39,963 bases of DNA from Candidatus Cloacimonadota bacterium (GCA_002742935.1 PDON01000034.1:1-39963); one strand, 5' to 3'. Shown: positions 28,997-37,814, counted from the stretch's first letter. The notes: generated by a model from the sequence alone, not told the origin. A program made the numbers and translations.

Positions 28997-29989
28997 CTAC
29001 TCCGATTTAAAATTAAAGAAATTTTCAAAACAAGACCTTATGGAGTCTCTATCCATTCCCATACCCATTAAAACCATGAGCTTAAGCCTTGCTTTTTCAC
29101 TATTAAGATCTCCACCCATGATTGCACCTATCTTCTCAAGCGATTTACCTCCACCCGGGTATCCGTAAACGCCTTTAACCCTACCATTCGGAACTCTGGA
29201 AGTTATAACAACAACAATCCCCTCTTTAATTGCATCATAAATAGCATCTTGTATAACCGGAGGAACATTACCTCTTCCAAAAGCTTCAATAACAAGACCC
29301 TTTGCACCTGAAAGAATTGCACAATCAATAAATTTCCTATCATCTCCCGTTGTAACCTTTATTGCATCAACATTTTTTTCAAGATTATCAGCATCATAAT
29401 TTTCCCTAATCTCAGGTCTTCTGTAAAATATAGCTTCATCAGCATCAACCATTCCCAAGAAACCATAGTTTGGAGCACCAAAGGCGTTTGCAAATCCTGT
29501 TGATGTTTTATAAACCTCTCTCACACTGAATATTTTACTGCTTATAACCAGCATAACACCTCTTCCTCCACTATATTCGGAGGAAGCAACTCTAACAGCA
29601 TCTAAAAGATTTCTAGGACCATCCAAACCAACCTCATCATTTGATCTCATTGCTGCCGTAAATACAATAGGCTTCTTTGTATTTACTATAAGATCAACAA
29701 GATAAGAGGTCTCCTCAACAGTATCAGTTCCGTGAGTAACAACAACACCATCATAATCAATAATTTTAGCCTCAATATACTTGGCTAGTTCAAACATTTT
29801 TTCGGGTGTCATAAAAGGGCTTGGAATATTACAATATTCAGAAACTTCCAAAGTTGCTAAGTTTTTAAGACCCGGAACAAGCTCAATAAGATCACTTCCT
29901 GTGAGAGCAGGAACAGCTCCAACATCTTTTGTAAACTTTTTCATGGCGATAGTTCCGCCGGTTGTAATAACTAAAATTTTTTTATTCAT
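28997..29989 (-). CDS. ansA: L-asparaginase
   Basis: 330-residue asparaginase/glutaminase-family enzyme hydrolysing asparagine to aspartate and ammonia. Both catalytic signatures are present: ITTGGTIAM (7-15) with the first catalytic Thr, and VVVTHGTDTVEETSY with the second Thr-Asp pair near residue 88. TAAMRSNDEVGLDGP follows. No signal peptide, suggesting a cytosolic type I enzyme; the short C-terminal domain is complete. The symbol ansA is by family resemblance. It is downstream of parB (42 nt) and upstream of the unknown 392-residue protein, all on the minus strand. Confidence 0.92.
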   Translation of the reverse strand: MNKKILVITTGGTIAMKKFTKDVGAVPALTGSDLIELVPGLKNLATLEVSEYCNIPSPFMTPEKMFELAKYIEAKIIDYDGVVVTHGTDTVEETSYLVDLIVNTKKPIVFTAAMRSNDEVGLDGPRNLLDAVRVASSEYSGGRGVMLVISSKIFSVREVYKTSTGFANAFGAPNYGFLGMVDADEAIFYRRPEIRENYDADNLEKNVDAIKVTTGDDRKFIDCAILSGAKGLVIEAFGRGNVPPVIQDAIYDAIKEGIVVVITSRVPNGRVKGVYGYPGGGKSLEKIGAIMGGDLNSEKARLKLMVLMGMGMDRDSIRSCFENFFNFKSE

Positions 29990-30031
29990 AAAAATTTATC
30001 TCTTTATATTTTTAACAAAAAGCTCTGTTTA

Positions 30032-30919
30032 TTATCCATTTAGCTTTAAATGAGTTATTATTGATCTCAAATCCTCCTCAGAAGAGAATTTAATATTTAT
30101 AGTTCCTGCATCCTCATTGGTCAACTTGATTCTGACCTTTCTTCCATCAATCAATCTTGAAATTCTATTTTCCTGTTCCGTAATAAATACGGGATCAATT
30201 ACAGCAGGCTTTTTAACATCCATTTCAGGAAACTTTAGCTGTTTTGCCATAGCCTCCGTTTGCCTTATATTGAGATTCTTTGCCTTAATCATTTCAAAAA
30301 GAGTAAACTGTTTCTCAATACTACCTAAACTTAGTATAATTTTAGCATGACCAAAAGAGATTTCTTCATTAACAATACCGTTTTTTACTCTAGGAGGCAA
30401 CTTCTGAAGTCTCAAAAAATTCGCAACTGAAGATCTTGATTTTCCAACTTTATCTGCAACCTGTTCTTGGGTATAACCACATGAGTCTATAAGTTGCTGA
30501 AAAGAATCGGATATATCAACAGGATTAAGATTTTCTCTTTGAATATTTTCAATTATAGCTACAGCCATCATCTTGCTGTCAGTAAAATCGTTTAAGATAA
30601 TAGCTTTTATCTCTTTTTGACCTATCTGTTTAACAGCTCTTAATCTTCTTTCTCCGGTAATAAGTTGATATCTGTCTCCGCTTTTTCTAACATTAATCGG
30701 TTGTATTAAACCATTCTCCCTTATGGATATGGCAAGTTCATTTATTGCTGCTTGATTAAACGATTTTCTAGGTTGGAAAGGGTTTGTTTCAATTAAGTTG
30801 ATATCTATCATAACAACAGAGTTTTCATCCAATCCGTTATCACCACCTATGGTTGGAGCTTGTTTATCAAAAAGTGATCCTAGTCCTTTACCTAACTTTT
30901 TTTCACTATTTATAGCCAC
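30032..30919 (-). CDS. parB: Chromosome-partitioning protein ParB (Spo0J family)
   Basis: 295-residue CTP-dependent DNA clamp that loads at parS sites. N-terminal KLGKGLGSLFD (7-17) is the ParA-stimulating segment; IETNPFQPRKSF and GERRLRAVKQIG are the ParB/Srx CTP-binding boxes; the HTH follows (GYTQEQVADKVGKSRSSVANF), and a C-terminal dimerisation domain ends HLKLNG. It starts at GTG (30919) with GGAG 7 nt upstream, overlapping the 3' end of parA by 14 nt, so the two are coupled. I found no classical GTTTCACGTGAAAC parS site in the window. Confidence 0.96.
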   Translation of the reverse strand: MAINSEKKLGKGLGSLFDKQAPTIGGDNGLDENSVVMIDINLIETNPFQPRKSFNQAAINELAISIRENGLIQPINVRKSGDRYQLITGERRLRAVKQIGQKEIKAIILNDFTDSKMMAVAIIENIQRENLNPVDISDSFQQLIDSCGYTQEQVADKVGKSRSSVANFLRLQKLPPRVKNGIVNEEISFGHAKIILSLGSIEKQFTLFEMIKAKNLNIRQTEAMAKQLKFPEMDVKKPAVIDPVFITEQENRISRLIDGRKVRIKLTNEDAGTINIKFSSEEDLRSIITHLKLNG

Positions 30920-31676
30920 TTAAAATCTCCTCAGCTAGATTTATGTAGTTTAAAGCTCCTGTTGAACCGGCATCATACATAATTACAGGTTTCCCATGAC
31001 TAGGGGCTTCAGCTAATTTAACATTTCTACTAATTCTTGTTCTAAACATTTTGCTTGCAAAAAATTTCTCAACCTCTTTAGAAACCTCTTTAGAAAGATT
31101 AAGTCTAGTGTCAAACATTGTCAGTAGTACACCTTCAATCTCTAATGATGGATTCAAGTTTTGTTTAACCAGATGAATTGTGTTCATCAGTTGAGTCAAT
31201 CCCTCAAGAGCATAATACTCTGCTTGTACGGGAATTATTACACTATCCGATGCTGTTAATGCATTAATTGTTAAAAGTCCAAGTGATGGAGATGTATCAA
31301 TCAAAATATAATCATATTTATCTGATATTTTATCTAATGCTCTCTTTAATCTTGTCTCTCTTGAGATTACTGAAACAAGCTCAACCTCAGCCCCAACAAG
31401 ATCTATTTTTGCAGGAACAATATGCAAATACTTTTCAAGTTTTTCGTAAGGTTCTATAATGGTTTCAAGAGACTCTCCGTTGGTGATGGCATCATATATA
31501 GAGAGCTCCTTCTTCTCACTGTCAATTCCAAATCCACTGGTTGAGTTTGCTTGAGGATCAAAATCTATAAGGAGAACTTTTTTTTCGGCAACAGCTAAAC
31601 TTGAAGCCAAATTAACAGCTGTTGTAGTCTTACCAACTCCACCTTTTTGATTTGCAATCGATATCACTCTACCCAT
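30906..31676 (-). CDS. parA: Chromosome-partitioning ATPase ParA (Soj family)
   Basis: 256-residue Walker-type ATPase binding non-specific DNA and driving ParB-parS segregation. It shows the deviant Walker A KGGVGKTT near residue 12-19, LLIDFDPQANST (A'), DYILIDTSPSLG (Walker B), and LAEAPSHGKPV. Start: the ATG at 31676 gives the canonical MGRVISIANQKGG beginning; a TTG at 31685 with AAAGG closer to it is an alternative adding three residues. Upstream lies a 270-nt gap with two copies of a 14-bp palindrome and a possible promoter. ParA-ParB gene pairs of this chromosomal type usually lie near the replication origin; no dnaA or gid genes are in view. Confidence 0.97.
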   Translation of the reverse strand: MGRVISIANQKGGVGKTTTAVNLASSLAVAEKKVLLIDFDPQANSTSGFGIDSEKKELSIYDAITNGESLETIIEPYEKLEKYLHIVPAKIDLVGAEVELVSVISRETRLKRALDKISDKYDYILIDTSPSLGLLTINALTASDSVIIPVQAEYYALEGLTQLMNTIHLVKQNLNPSLEIEGVLLTMFDTRLNLSKEVSKEVEKFFASKMFRTRISRNVKLAEAPSHGKPVIMYDAGSTGALNYINLAEEILSGYK

Positions 31677-31733
31677 AATAAACAAATTACCTTTAAGTTA
31701 CAACAATCCAAAAAAACCCAACTGGAATTAAGA

Positions 31734-31752
31734 TTTAAAGATCTTTAATTTA
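31734..31752. promoter_or_regulatory. Palindromic box 1 upstream of parA (possible operator)
   Basis: The 19-nt TTTAAAGATCTTTAATTTA contains the perfect 14-bp palindrome TTAAAGATCTTTAA. An identical 19-mer is at 31863-31881. Box 1 lies 58 nt before the parA ATG. Position and duplication suggest a protein-binding site; there is no direct evidence of function. Confidence 0.45.
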
Positions 31753-31791
31753 GACCCAATTCCTCCTCAACAGAAAAGGTTTTAGTAGTTA

Positions 31792-31820
31792 AAAATATAT
31801 TTTTTTTACTGTTTATTCAA
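31792..31820 (-). promoter_or_regulatory. Possible parAB promoter
   Basis: On the minus strand TTGAAT (31815-31820) and TATTTT (31792-31797) with a 17-nt spacer, located between palindromic boxes 1 and 2. In such AT-rich DNA this is weak evidence. Its interest is that the boxes would flank the start point. Confidence 0.25.
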
Positions 31821-31862
31821 GTTAAATAATTCTGGTTTGTCTATTCAATATATTTATGACTC

Positions 31863-31881
31863 TTTAAAGATCTTTAATTTA
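31863..31881. promoter_or_regulatory. Palindromic box 2 upstream of parA (possible operator)
   Basis: Identical in all 19 nt to box 1 (TTTAAAGATCTTTAATTTA), direct orientation, 129 bp away. It is in the gap between the permease stop codon (31949) and parA. Confidence 0.45.
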
Positions 31882-31948
31882 AGGTTTCCTTTTGAAAGTT
31901 GTAAACACGAAGAATCAGAAAAGTGAATTAACCTTTTTTCATTAGATC

Positions 31949-33127
31949 CTAATTTAGATCATTTATCTTAAACTTCTTTATGAGATAGAATGAAACTAAA
32001 GCTTCTTGGATTAAAGAAGCTAGTACCACAATTACAACACCCAGAACAATTTCATTAATATTATAGGATACTGAAAATAGTGCAGAAACACTGTTTATAT
32101 TCTCTTCAAGAGAGACAAATAACAGATAAAAAAGAGCAAGAGTAGTTAGTATGGAGAAAAGGATGGCAATAAATGTTTTTCTCAAAATCATAGCTATAAT
32201 TGAAGACCTTTTAAGACCTAAAACATAGAGCATACTTATCTCTCTCTTCATTATGATAAGATCACTTTTTCTTAGAGCTATTGTAAAAAAAAGTATAATT
32301 ATAAAAAATATTATTGTAGGTATTTGCATCAGAATGGTAATGAGTTTACTATTTTGACGAATTTTGCCTATAATAGAGTCTTCCCTATTTACTTTGTACC
32401 CCATAGCTTTAATTTTTTCATTAGCATACTTAGGATCAAATCCCGGTGCAACTACAACTTTGAGCTTGGAAATAGCTATTTTATGATTTCCTGCTTTGGC
32501 TATCTTTCTAAGGTCTTTAATATCAAGAGTTATACCTAAAATACTAATATCACTTCTCAGGCCTTTAACCTTTGCTTTATAGTTTTTGGGAATGCCGGAA
32601 GATTTGAAACTGCTTTTTCCTATAGAAAGGTCTAAAATCATACTCTTAATAATAGACTCATCAACACCCGGAAGATTTGATGAAACGGAAAATCCAAAAT
32701 TATAAAAATCCAAAATTTTTGAGGAACAATATATATTTAATATATCAGAACTCAAGCTATCATTAAAGTTTTTTCCAAAAACAGCCAAATCTGTACCATA
32801 GTATGATTTACCAAGCTTACCTGAAATTTTTGCGGGAGCTTTTAGAAGATAAACAGGTTCAACACTATTAATAAACTCCAATGATTTAAGCTTCTCTATA
32901 TCTGAATTTGAAAGCTTACCTCCACCTAAAAACTTAGGTCGTTTTACCTTTATAAAACCCAAAGTAAAAGATTTTGGAACAACCTCAATAACAGACTCTT
33001 CTCCATAGTATTTAGCTATGGTTTTATAGAGGCTGCTCTTCACTATAAGGAAAAAAGTTAATGATATAAAAAGTATTGCATATAAAAATATTGATGATTT
33101 TTTAACGGAAACTATATTTAATTTCAA
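31949..33127 (-). CDS. MacB/FtsX-type ABC transporter permease, no partner ATPase adjacent
   Basis: 392 residues with the MacB/FtsX plan: one N-terminal helix (residues 12-30), a ~220-residue periplasmic domain with a MacB_PCD-like feel (LSNSDIEKLKSLEFINSVEPVYL), then three helices (about 268-287, 315-337, 358-383). The KREISMLYVLGLKRSSI segment between helices 2 and 3 is the typical coupling-helix region contacting the ATPase. It starts at TTG with AGGA 7 nt upstream. No ABC ATPase gene is in the window, so its partner must be encoded elsewhere. It lies between mraY and parA. Confidence 0.78.
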   Translation of the reverse strand: MKLNIVSVKKSSIFLYAILFISLTFFLIVKSSLYKTIAKYYGEESVIEVVPKSFTLGFIKVKRPKFLGGGKLSNSDIEKLKSLEFINSVEPVYLLKAPAKISGKLGKSYYGTDLAVFGKNFNDSLSSDILNIYCSSKILDFYNFGFSVSSNLPGVDESIIKSMILDLSIGKSSFKSSGIPKNYKAKVKGLRSDISILGITLDIKDLRKIAKAGNHKIAISKLKVVVAPGFDPKYANEKIKAMGYKVNREDSIIGKIRQNSKLITILMQIPTIIFFIIILFFTIALRKSDLIIMKREISMLYVLGLKRSSIIAMILRKTFIAILFSILTTLALFYLLFVSLEENINSVSALFSVSYNINEIVLGVVIVVLASLIQEALVSFYLIKKFKINDLN

Positions 33128-33229
33128 AATATTATCCTAATTTTATTTAAAAACTTATAAAGCAAATTATTTTATAGAAAATCTACTTTTTAGAACAATA
33201 GTTAAGTATTAATACTTTCTCGAAAACTC

Positions 33230-34339
33230 CTACCTAATCTTGATTGAAAGAAGGGCTACGAGTGAAAGAATTATACTTAAGATCCATAATCTCTGAACAA
33301 TTTTTGTTTCGGAAGATCCCATATATTTAAAAGTATCATGTAATGGAGCTCTGTAAAATATTCTTCTCCCCAACATATTTATACCTATCTTCTCCTGTAC
33401 AAGGACACTAAAGGCTTCCGCAACAAAAATACCTCCGGAAATAGCAAATAGAAACTCCTGCTTTACAGAGATTACTAAAACAGCTAAAACACCACCAATT
33501 GCCATAGATCCTGTATCTCCCATAAACACTGAAGCAGGGTATGAGTTGTACCATAAAAAGCCCATACCACTACCTATAAGAGATGCAGCTACAATAAGCA
33601 TCTCTCCGGTTCCCGGAACAAACTTGTAAAGAAGATAACTTGAAAAATTATAGTTACCCACAATATAGGCTAACAAACCAAAAACAGCAGCTGAAGTTAT
33701 GGAAGGAACTATAGCTAACCCATCCATACCATCGGCAAAATTAACGGCATTTGCTATTGATACTATTACTAAAACCAAAAATATAGGATAAAAGAGACCC
33801 AACTCTATACCAAAACTACTTTTTGCAAATGGTAGATATAGCTTTGTAACCTCTTCAGGAGAGAATGGAGAGTATGGACTTAGAGTAAAAACATATGCAA
33901 TTACCACTGCAGCTATAATCTGAAATAAGAACTTTTTAAATTGGGAAAGACCTTTATCGCTATCTTTAAATTTAATTTTATAATAATCATCTACTGCACC
34001 TAAAACTCCAAACCAGATTAGGGAAAAAAATGTTGTAATAACAAATACAGAGCCTAAATTTGACCAAATAAGGAGAGATAATGAAATTGAAAGTATTATG
34101 ATTATTCCACCCATAGTAGGTGTTCCTTTTTTATCATTTGCTGAAATACCTTGATAGTCCCTTACAACATCCCTAATCTTTAGTTTGTAAAGAATATTTA
34201 TAATATGTCTGCCAAAAATTATAGATACCAGAAGAGCTGTTATCATTGATGCCGTTGATCTAAAAAGTATAGAATCAAACAATCTGAAAAATGATAGAAG
34301 CTCATATTTGTTTGAAAGATTTGAAAGATAATAAAACAT
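33230..34339 (-). CDS. mraY: Phospho-N-acetylmuramoyl-pentapeptide-transferase
   Basis: 369-residue, ten-helix integral membrane enzyme forming lipid I from UDP-MurNAc-pentapeptide and undecaprenyl phosphate. Motifs: KKGTPTMGG (70-78), the double Asp in AVDDYYK (117-118), NAVNFADGMDGLA (197-209), and FMGDTGSMAIGG with catalytic Asp at 275. The usual HHH triad region reads APLHDTFKYMG (331-341), so positions 335-336 are Asp-Thr in place of His-His, a notable variant. The start lies 2 nt after the murG stop codon with AAGGA upstream in murG. It is separated from the usual dcw genes (murE, murF, murD, ftsW are not here). Confidence 0.95.
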   Translation of the reverse strand: MFYYLSNLSNKYELLSFFRLFDSILFRSTASMITALLVSIIFGRHIINILYKLKIRDVVRDYQGISANDKKGTPTMGGIIIILSISLSLLIWSNLGSVFVITTFFSLIWFGVLGAVDDYYKIKFKDSDKGLSQFKKFLFQIIAAVVIAYVFTLSPYSPFSPEEVTKLYLPFAKSSFGIELGLFYPIFLVLVIVSIANAVNFADGMDGLAIVPSITSAAVFGLLAYIVGNYNFSSYLLYKFVPGTGEMLIVAASLIGSGMGFLWYNSYPASVFMGDTGSMAIGGVLAVLVISVKQEFLFAISGGIFVAEAFSVLVQEKIGINMLGRRIFYRAPLHDTFKYMGSSETKIVQRLWILSIILSLVALLSIKIR

Positions 34340-34341
34340 AT

Positions 34342-36324
34342 CTATATATCCTTAATAATATTTTTTATTGAAAACATTGGTATAAAATCAGAAGATGTAA
34401 TGAGTATATTGTCCAACTCATTCTTAACAAACTCTCTATCAACAATTTTGGATACATACATTCTCTTTAATGAAGCTATAACGGACTCTCTTACCTTACT
34501 GCTTTTATGATAGTAGAATCTCTTTAAGATAGAGTATTCCTCAACAGATTTTATTAAAAAACCAAATGTATTTATAGCTTCTATAATTATCTCAAGTTCC
34601 TTTCTAAAAAGGGTATTCCTTACAAGTTCACATATACCAAAATTTTTCTTTATTTCATTACTGAAAAAGGATAATGTTTTGAGAGATTCTGACACTACTT
34701 CAAAATATGGATCTGAAAGAGCTAATTTAAGATCTCTTTCAACAATATCGTTAAAAACACCTATCCTCCTGTAAGCTATTATAATATTTCTTCTTATAAA
34801 ACCTACTTGGATAAAATCTCCTCCTAACAATCTATGTGAAAGTTTAGCCTTTCTCCTATCGTTAAAGAGATAAGAAAGCTTTTCTATATATTCACTTTTA
34901 GCCAATTGAGATATAATTTTAACACCATTATTTCTTACTCTCCAGTTTGGTGAAGTTAGATAGAGATCTATTTTATAGTTTGTATAAACTCCCAGTAGAG
35001 AACTTTCCCTAACCACCTTCTCTCTGGATATCATTTTCAAGAAACCACCAGATGTTAACCTTGTGTATGACATATCAAAATCTTCAATAGAGTTACTCTC
35101 TTTACTGTTTTTCTTATATTTTATTTGAGATATTTCCCCATTTTCAGGATTAAAACATCTATCTTTCATAATTGATTTTATATATAGATAAATAGACTCT
35201 GTTCCAAGATTCTCAATAGTTTTACCACTGTTTAAAACAACCTGCTCTCTTTTATCTTCATCATCTCTAAAACCTCTAATCTTATCCAATAGTGCAGATA
35301 TTGAGACTACCCTGTTTCCACTTTTAAAATCTATCTCTTCAAAAACAACATCAGCAGCATTTATACTCTTTAAATACATAGCATTTAAAACTTGATGATC
35401 TCCGGCAGCTCCCGAGAGAGGAACTAAAATAGATGGTCTTTGTGTAACCGCTATCTCTGCAATAGTTCCGGCTCCGGCTCTTGATATAATGAGATCCGAT
35501 TTTTTGTAGTAGTAATCTATATTTTCCAGGTATGAGTGGATCAAATAATATTTTTTTAACTTCTCAGAATCAATACCCAATTTTTCAACCATGGATAATG
35601 TTTCCGAATAAGCCTTATATTGATTATTATCTTTTCCTGTAGCATGAATAATAAAAATATTCTCTTTTTCAGCATATTTTAAAAGCTTAACGACACTCTC
35701 ATTTAATAGTTTTGAACCTTGAGATCCTCCAAAAACCAAAATTTTAAATCTATCCTTAGGGATAACATTATCATCTTTACCAATGTTAGAACCATCTTTT
35801 TGGAAAAGATCTCTTACAGGATAACCAACATGCTTACTGTTTTTTGGGAAAAAACGAGTGCATTTTTCATAAACAGTTCCCACTCCATCTGCAAATTTAC
35901 CCGTAAATTCAACCATTTTACCGGGCTCTGCATTGGCTTCAAAAAGAAAAATTTTTGTTTTATAGCGAAAGATCTTTTTCATGAACATTGTAGCAAAAAC
36001 AACCGGAGCAGAACCAAAACCTCCACTTCCAATAACAATGTCAGGTTTAAATCTTGCCACTATAAAAATAGAACTTATTGTACCTAAAAGATTAAAAAAC
36101 ACAAACTTAAAAAACTCTAAACTTATCTTTCTTCCTAAAAATCCTTTTGCGTGAACAAGTTTTAAATCATACCCCGACTTAGGAACAATATCTTTCTCTA
36201 TTCTCCCCTTTACTCCTATGTATAAAAATTTAGCGTCAACCTCTTTCTCTTTTATCTTATCGGCTATCGCAAGAGATGGATATATATGACCTCCCGATCC
36301 TCCACCTGTAAGTATATATTTCAT
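34342..36324 (-). CDS. murG: MurG N-acetylglucosaminyltransferase fused to a C-terminal HEAT-like domain
   Basis: 660 residues where MurG is normally about 360. Residues 1-386 are a full GT28 enzyme (lipid I to lipid II, inner face of the membrane): TGGGSGGH with catalytic-region His13, IGSGGFGSAP, ANAEPGK, FGGSQGS at 198-204, SRAGAGTIAE and the UDP-GlcNAc-binding GDHQ near 308-311. Residues 387-660 are extra: a polar linker, then helical repeats (LTSPNWRVRNNGVKIISQL, LALSDPYFEVVSESLKTL, YHKSSKVRESVIASL) with the D/P...VR..A pattern of HEAT repeats. No frameshift or stop marks the junction. It heads an operon with mraY 2 nt downstream. Confidence 0.93.
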   Translation of the reverse strand: MKYILTGGGSGGHIYPSLAIADKIKEKEVDAKFLYIGVKGRIEKDIVPKSGYDLKLVHAKGFLGRKISLEFFKFVFFNLLGTISSIFIVARFKPDIVIGSGGFGSAPVVFATMFMKKIFRYKTKIFLFEANAEPGKMVEFTGKFADGVGTVYEKCTRFFPKNSKHVGYPVRDLFQKDGSNIGKDDNVIPKDRFKILVFGGSQGSKLLNESVVKLLKYAEKENIFIIHATGKDNNQYKAYSETLSMVEKLGIDSEKLKKYYLIHSYLENIDYYYKKSDLIISRAGAGTIAEIAVTQRPSILVPLSGAAGDHQVLNAMYLKSINAADVVFEEIDFKSGNRVVSISALLDKIRGFRDDEDKREQVVLNSGKTIENLGTESIYLYIKSIMKDRCFNPENGEISQIKYKKNSKESNSIEDFDMSYTRLTSGGFLKMISREKVVRESSLLGVYTNYKIDLYLTSPNWRVRNNGVKIISQLAKSEYIEKLSYLFNDRRKAKLSHRLLGGDFIQVGFIRRNIIIAYRRIGVFNDIVERDLKLALSDPYFEVVSESLKTLSFFSNEIKKNFGICELVRNTLFRKELEIIIEAINTFGFLIKSVEEYSILKRFYYHKSSKVRESVIASLKRMYVSKIVDREFVKNELDNILITSSDFIPMFSIKNIIKDI

Positions 36325-36390
36325 TAGTTTACCAGTCAGTTTTTATTTAATTTAGCAACTTCAAGATACCTTACAAACCATATCTGATTA

Positions 36391-36419
36391 AATGTAGTTT
36401 TGTTTAACCTATATTTCAA
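36391..36419 (-). promoter_or_regulatory. Candidate promoter of murG-mraY
   Basis: On the minus strand TTGAAA (36414-36419), 17-nt spacer, TACATT (36391-36396), about 65 nt before the murG ATG. Consensus match is moderate. Confidence 0.35.
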
Positions 36420-36632
36420 GCTATAATTAATCCAATATTAAGAGTGACTATAAAGTTAAATCTTCACCATTGGAGGATATTTTTCTTTAAAACTTTTAGC
36501 TTGATGGATAAAAAATCACAATTTATGAATAGTTTTTAATAGCAATTATTTAAACTAATTAGTAATATTGAGAGCTTTTACAAAAGCCTTTTCTAAAAGT
36601 AGAGATTACTTAAAAAATTGAATGGGAACTTT
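36420..36632. other. Divergent intergenic region between murG and the MFS gene
   Basis: With the murG leader this is a 308-nt gap. It is AT-rich and holds a possible plus-strand promoter (TTGATG 36501-36506, 17 nt, TATGAA 36524-36529) about 100 nt before the MFS start, and a GCTTTT-ac-AAAAGC hairpin around 36573-36586. No R1 or R2 repeat copy and no supported small gene. Confidence 0.35.
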
Positions 36633-37814
36633 ATGAGTGAAAAATTTAATTTTAAAAAAGTACTAACAATATCACTGGGACACATGTCTCATGATATATT
36701 CTCATCATTTCTTGCTCCGCTACTACCTCTTCTCATATCAAAATTGGGAATAACCCTTTCTCTGAGTGCTTTTTTGGATATAGCCAGAAAAGTTCCCTCA
36801 CTTTTAAACCCACTGTTTGGTTGGATGGTAGAGAAAACAGATATGAAATATATTGTTATCTTAACACCCTCAATTACAGCAATAAGTATGTGTCTGTTAG
36901 GGGTAGTGGAATCATACTATCTACTAATAGTTCTTCTATTTATTTCCGGAATAAGTTCAGCACTTTTTCATATACCTTCTCCCGTAATGATAAGAGAATC
37001 TTCAGGTAAGAGAATAGGATTGGGAATGAGCTTTTATATGGTAGGAGGAGAAGCTGCAAGAACATTAGGACCTCTAATACTTACAGGAGCTCTCGCTCTT
37101 TGGGGATTGGAAGGTGTATACAAAGTGATACCACTGGGTCTTTTAACATCACTATTTCTCTTTATAGCTTTAAGAGATGTGGAGGTAAAAAAAATAGTTA
37201 AAAATGAGAAAACCATTGTTGAAAACAGTAGAAAAGAGAGAGTAAAGAAATATATACCTTTCTTTATCGCTCTAGCTCTATTTGCAATTTTTCAATCGGC
37301 AGTAAAATCTATTCTCACTCTATATTTACCTACATATTTGACAAATAGGGGGTACTCTCTAACATTTGGAGGGATTGCTTTAGCATTTTTACAATTTGCC
37401 GGAGTCATAGGTGTTATGGGGGCAGGATATATCTCCGATAAAATTGGAAGAAGAAAGATGTTAATTATTGTTACAACAGGATCCTCTATTTTTATGACTC
37501 TTCTCTACCAAACAATAGATTCTTTAAATCCACTGCCTTTTTTAATGTTAACAGGTCTATTTTTATTTGGAACAGGACCTTTAATACTCTCATACGTACA
37601 CGATACTAAGAGCAGCAAACCTTCTTTTATAAATAGCGTTTATATGGCAATAAACTTTGGAGTAAGTTCTCTCGTTGTACTTTTTGTAGGTTACTTAGGG
37701 GATAACTATGGATTAAACTTCTCTTTCAAAATTGCTATATTCCTATATTTACTGCTGTTCCCAACTATACTTTTACTGGATAAATCATTTCAAAAAGTAA
37801 AAAATATAGATTAA
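36633..37814 (+). CDS. MFS transporter, fosmidomycin-resistance (Fsr) type
   Basis: 393 residues, 12 predicted membrane helices. The N-terminus LTISLGHMSHDIFSSFLAPLLPLL, with its GH.SHD..S...P.LLP pattern, is typical of the Fsr-like branch of the major facilitator superfamily; the loop after helix 2 reads GWMVEKTD and the C-terminal half has the matching GYISDKIGRRKML loop. The ATG at 36633 is preferred over a TTG at 36618. It is the only plus-strand gene in the right half and is divergent from murG. Substrate cannot be predicted; the family includes drug and possibly sugar exporters. Confidence 0.85.
   Translation: MSEKFNFKKVLTISLGHMSHDIFSSFLAPLLPLLISKLGITLSLSAFLDIARKVPSLLNPLFGWMVEKTDMKYIVILTPSITAISMCLLGVVESYYLLIVLLFISGISSALFHIPSPVMIRESSGKRIGLGMSFYMVGGEAARTLGPLILTGALALWGLEGVYKVIPLGLLTSLFLFIALRDVEVKKIVKNEKTIVENSRKERVKKYIPFFIALALFAIFQSAVKSILTLYLPTYLTNRGYSLTFGGIALAFLQFAGVIGVMGAGYISDKIGRRKMLIIVTTGSSIFMTLLYQTIDSLNPLPFLMLTGLFLFGTGPLILSYVHDTKSSKPSFINSVYMAINFGVSSLVVLFVGYLGDNYGLNFSFKIAIFLYLLLFPTILLLDKSFQKVKNID

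Noticed and set aside
30032..31948. Classical parS sites (GTTTCACGTGAAAC type) near parAB
   Set aside because: None seen by eye in this region or elsewhere in the window; only the AT-rich TTAAAGATCTTTAA palindromes are present.
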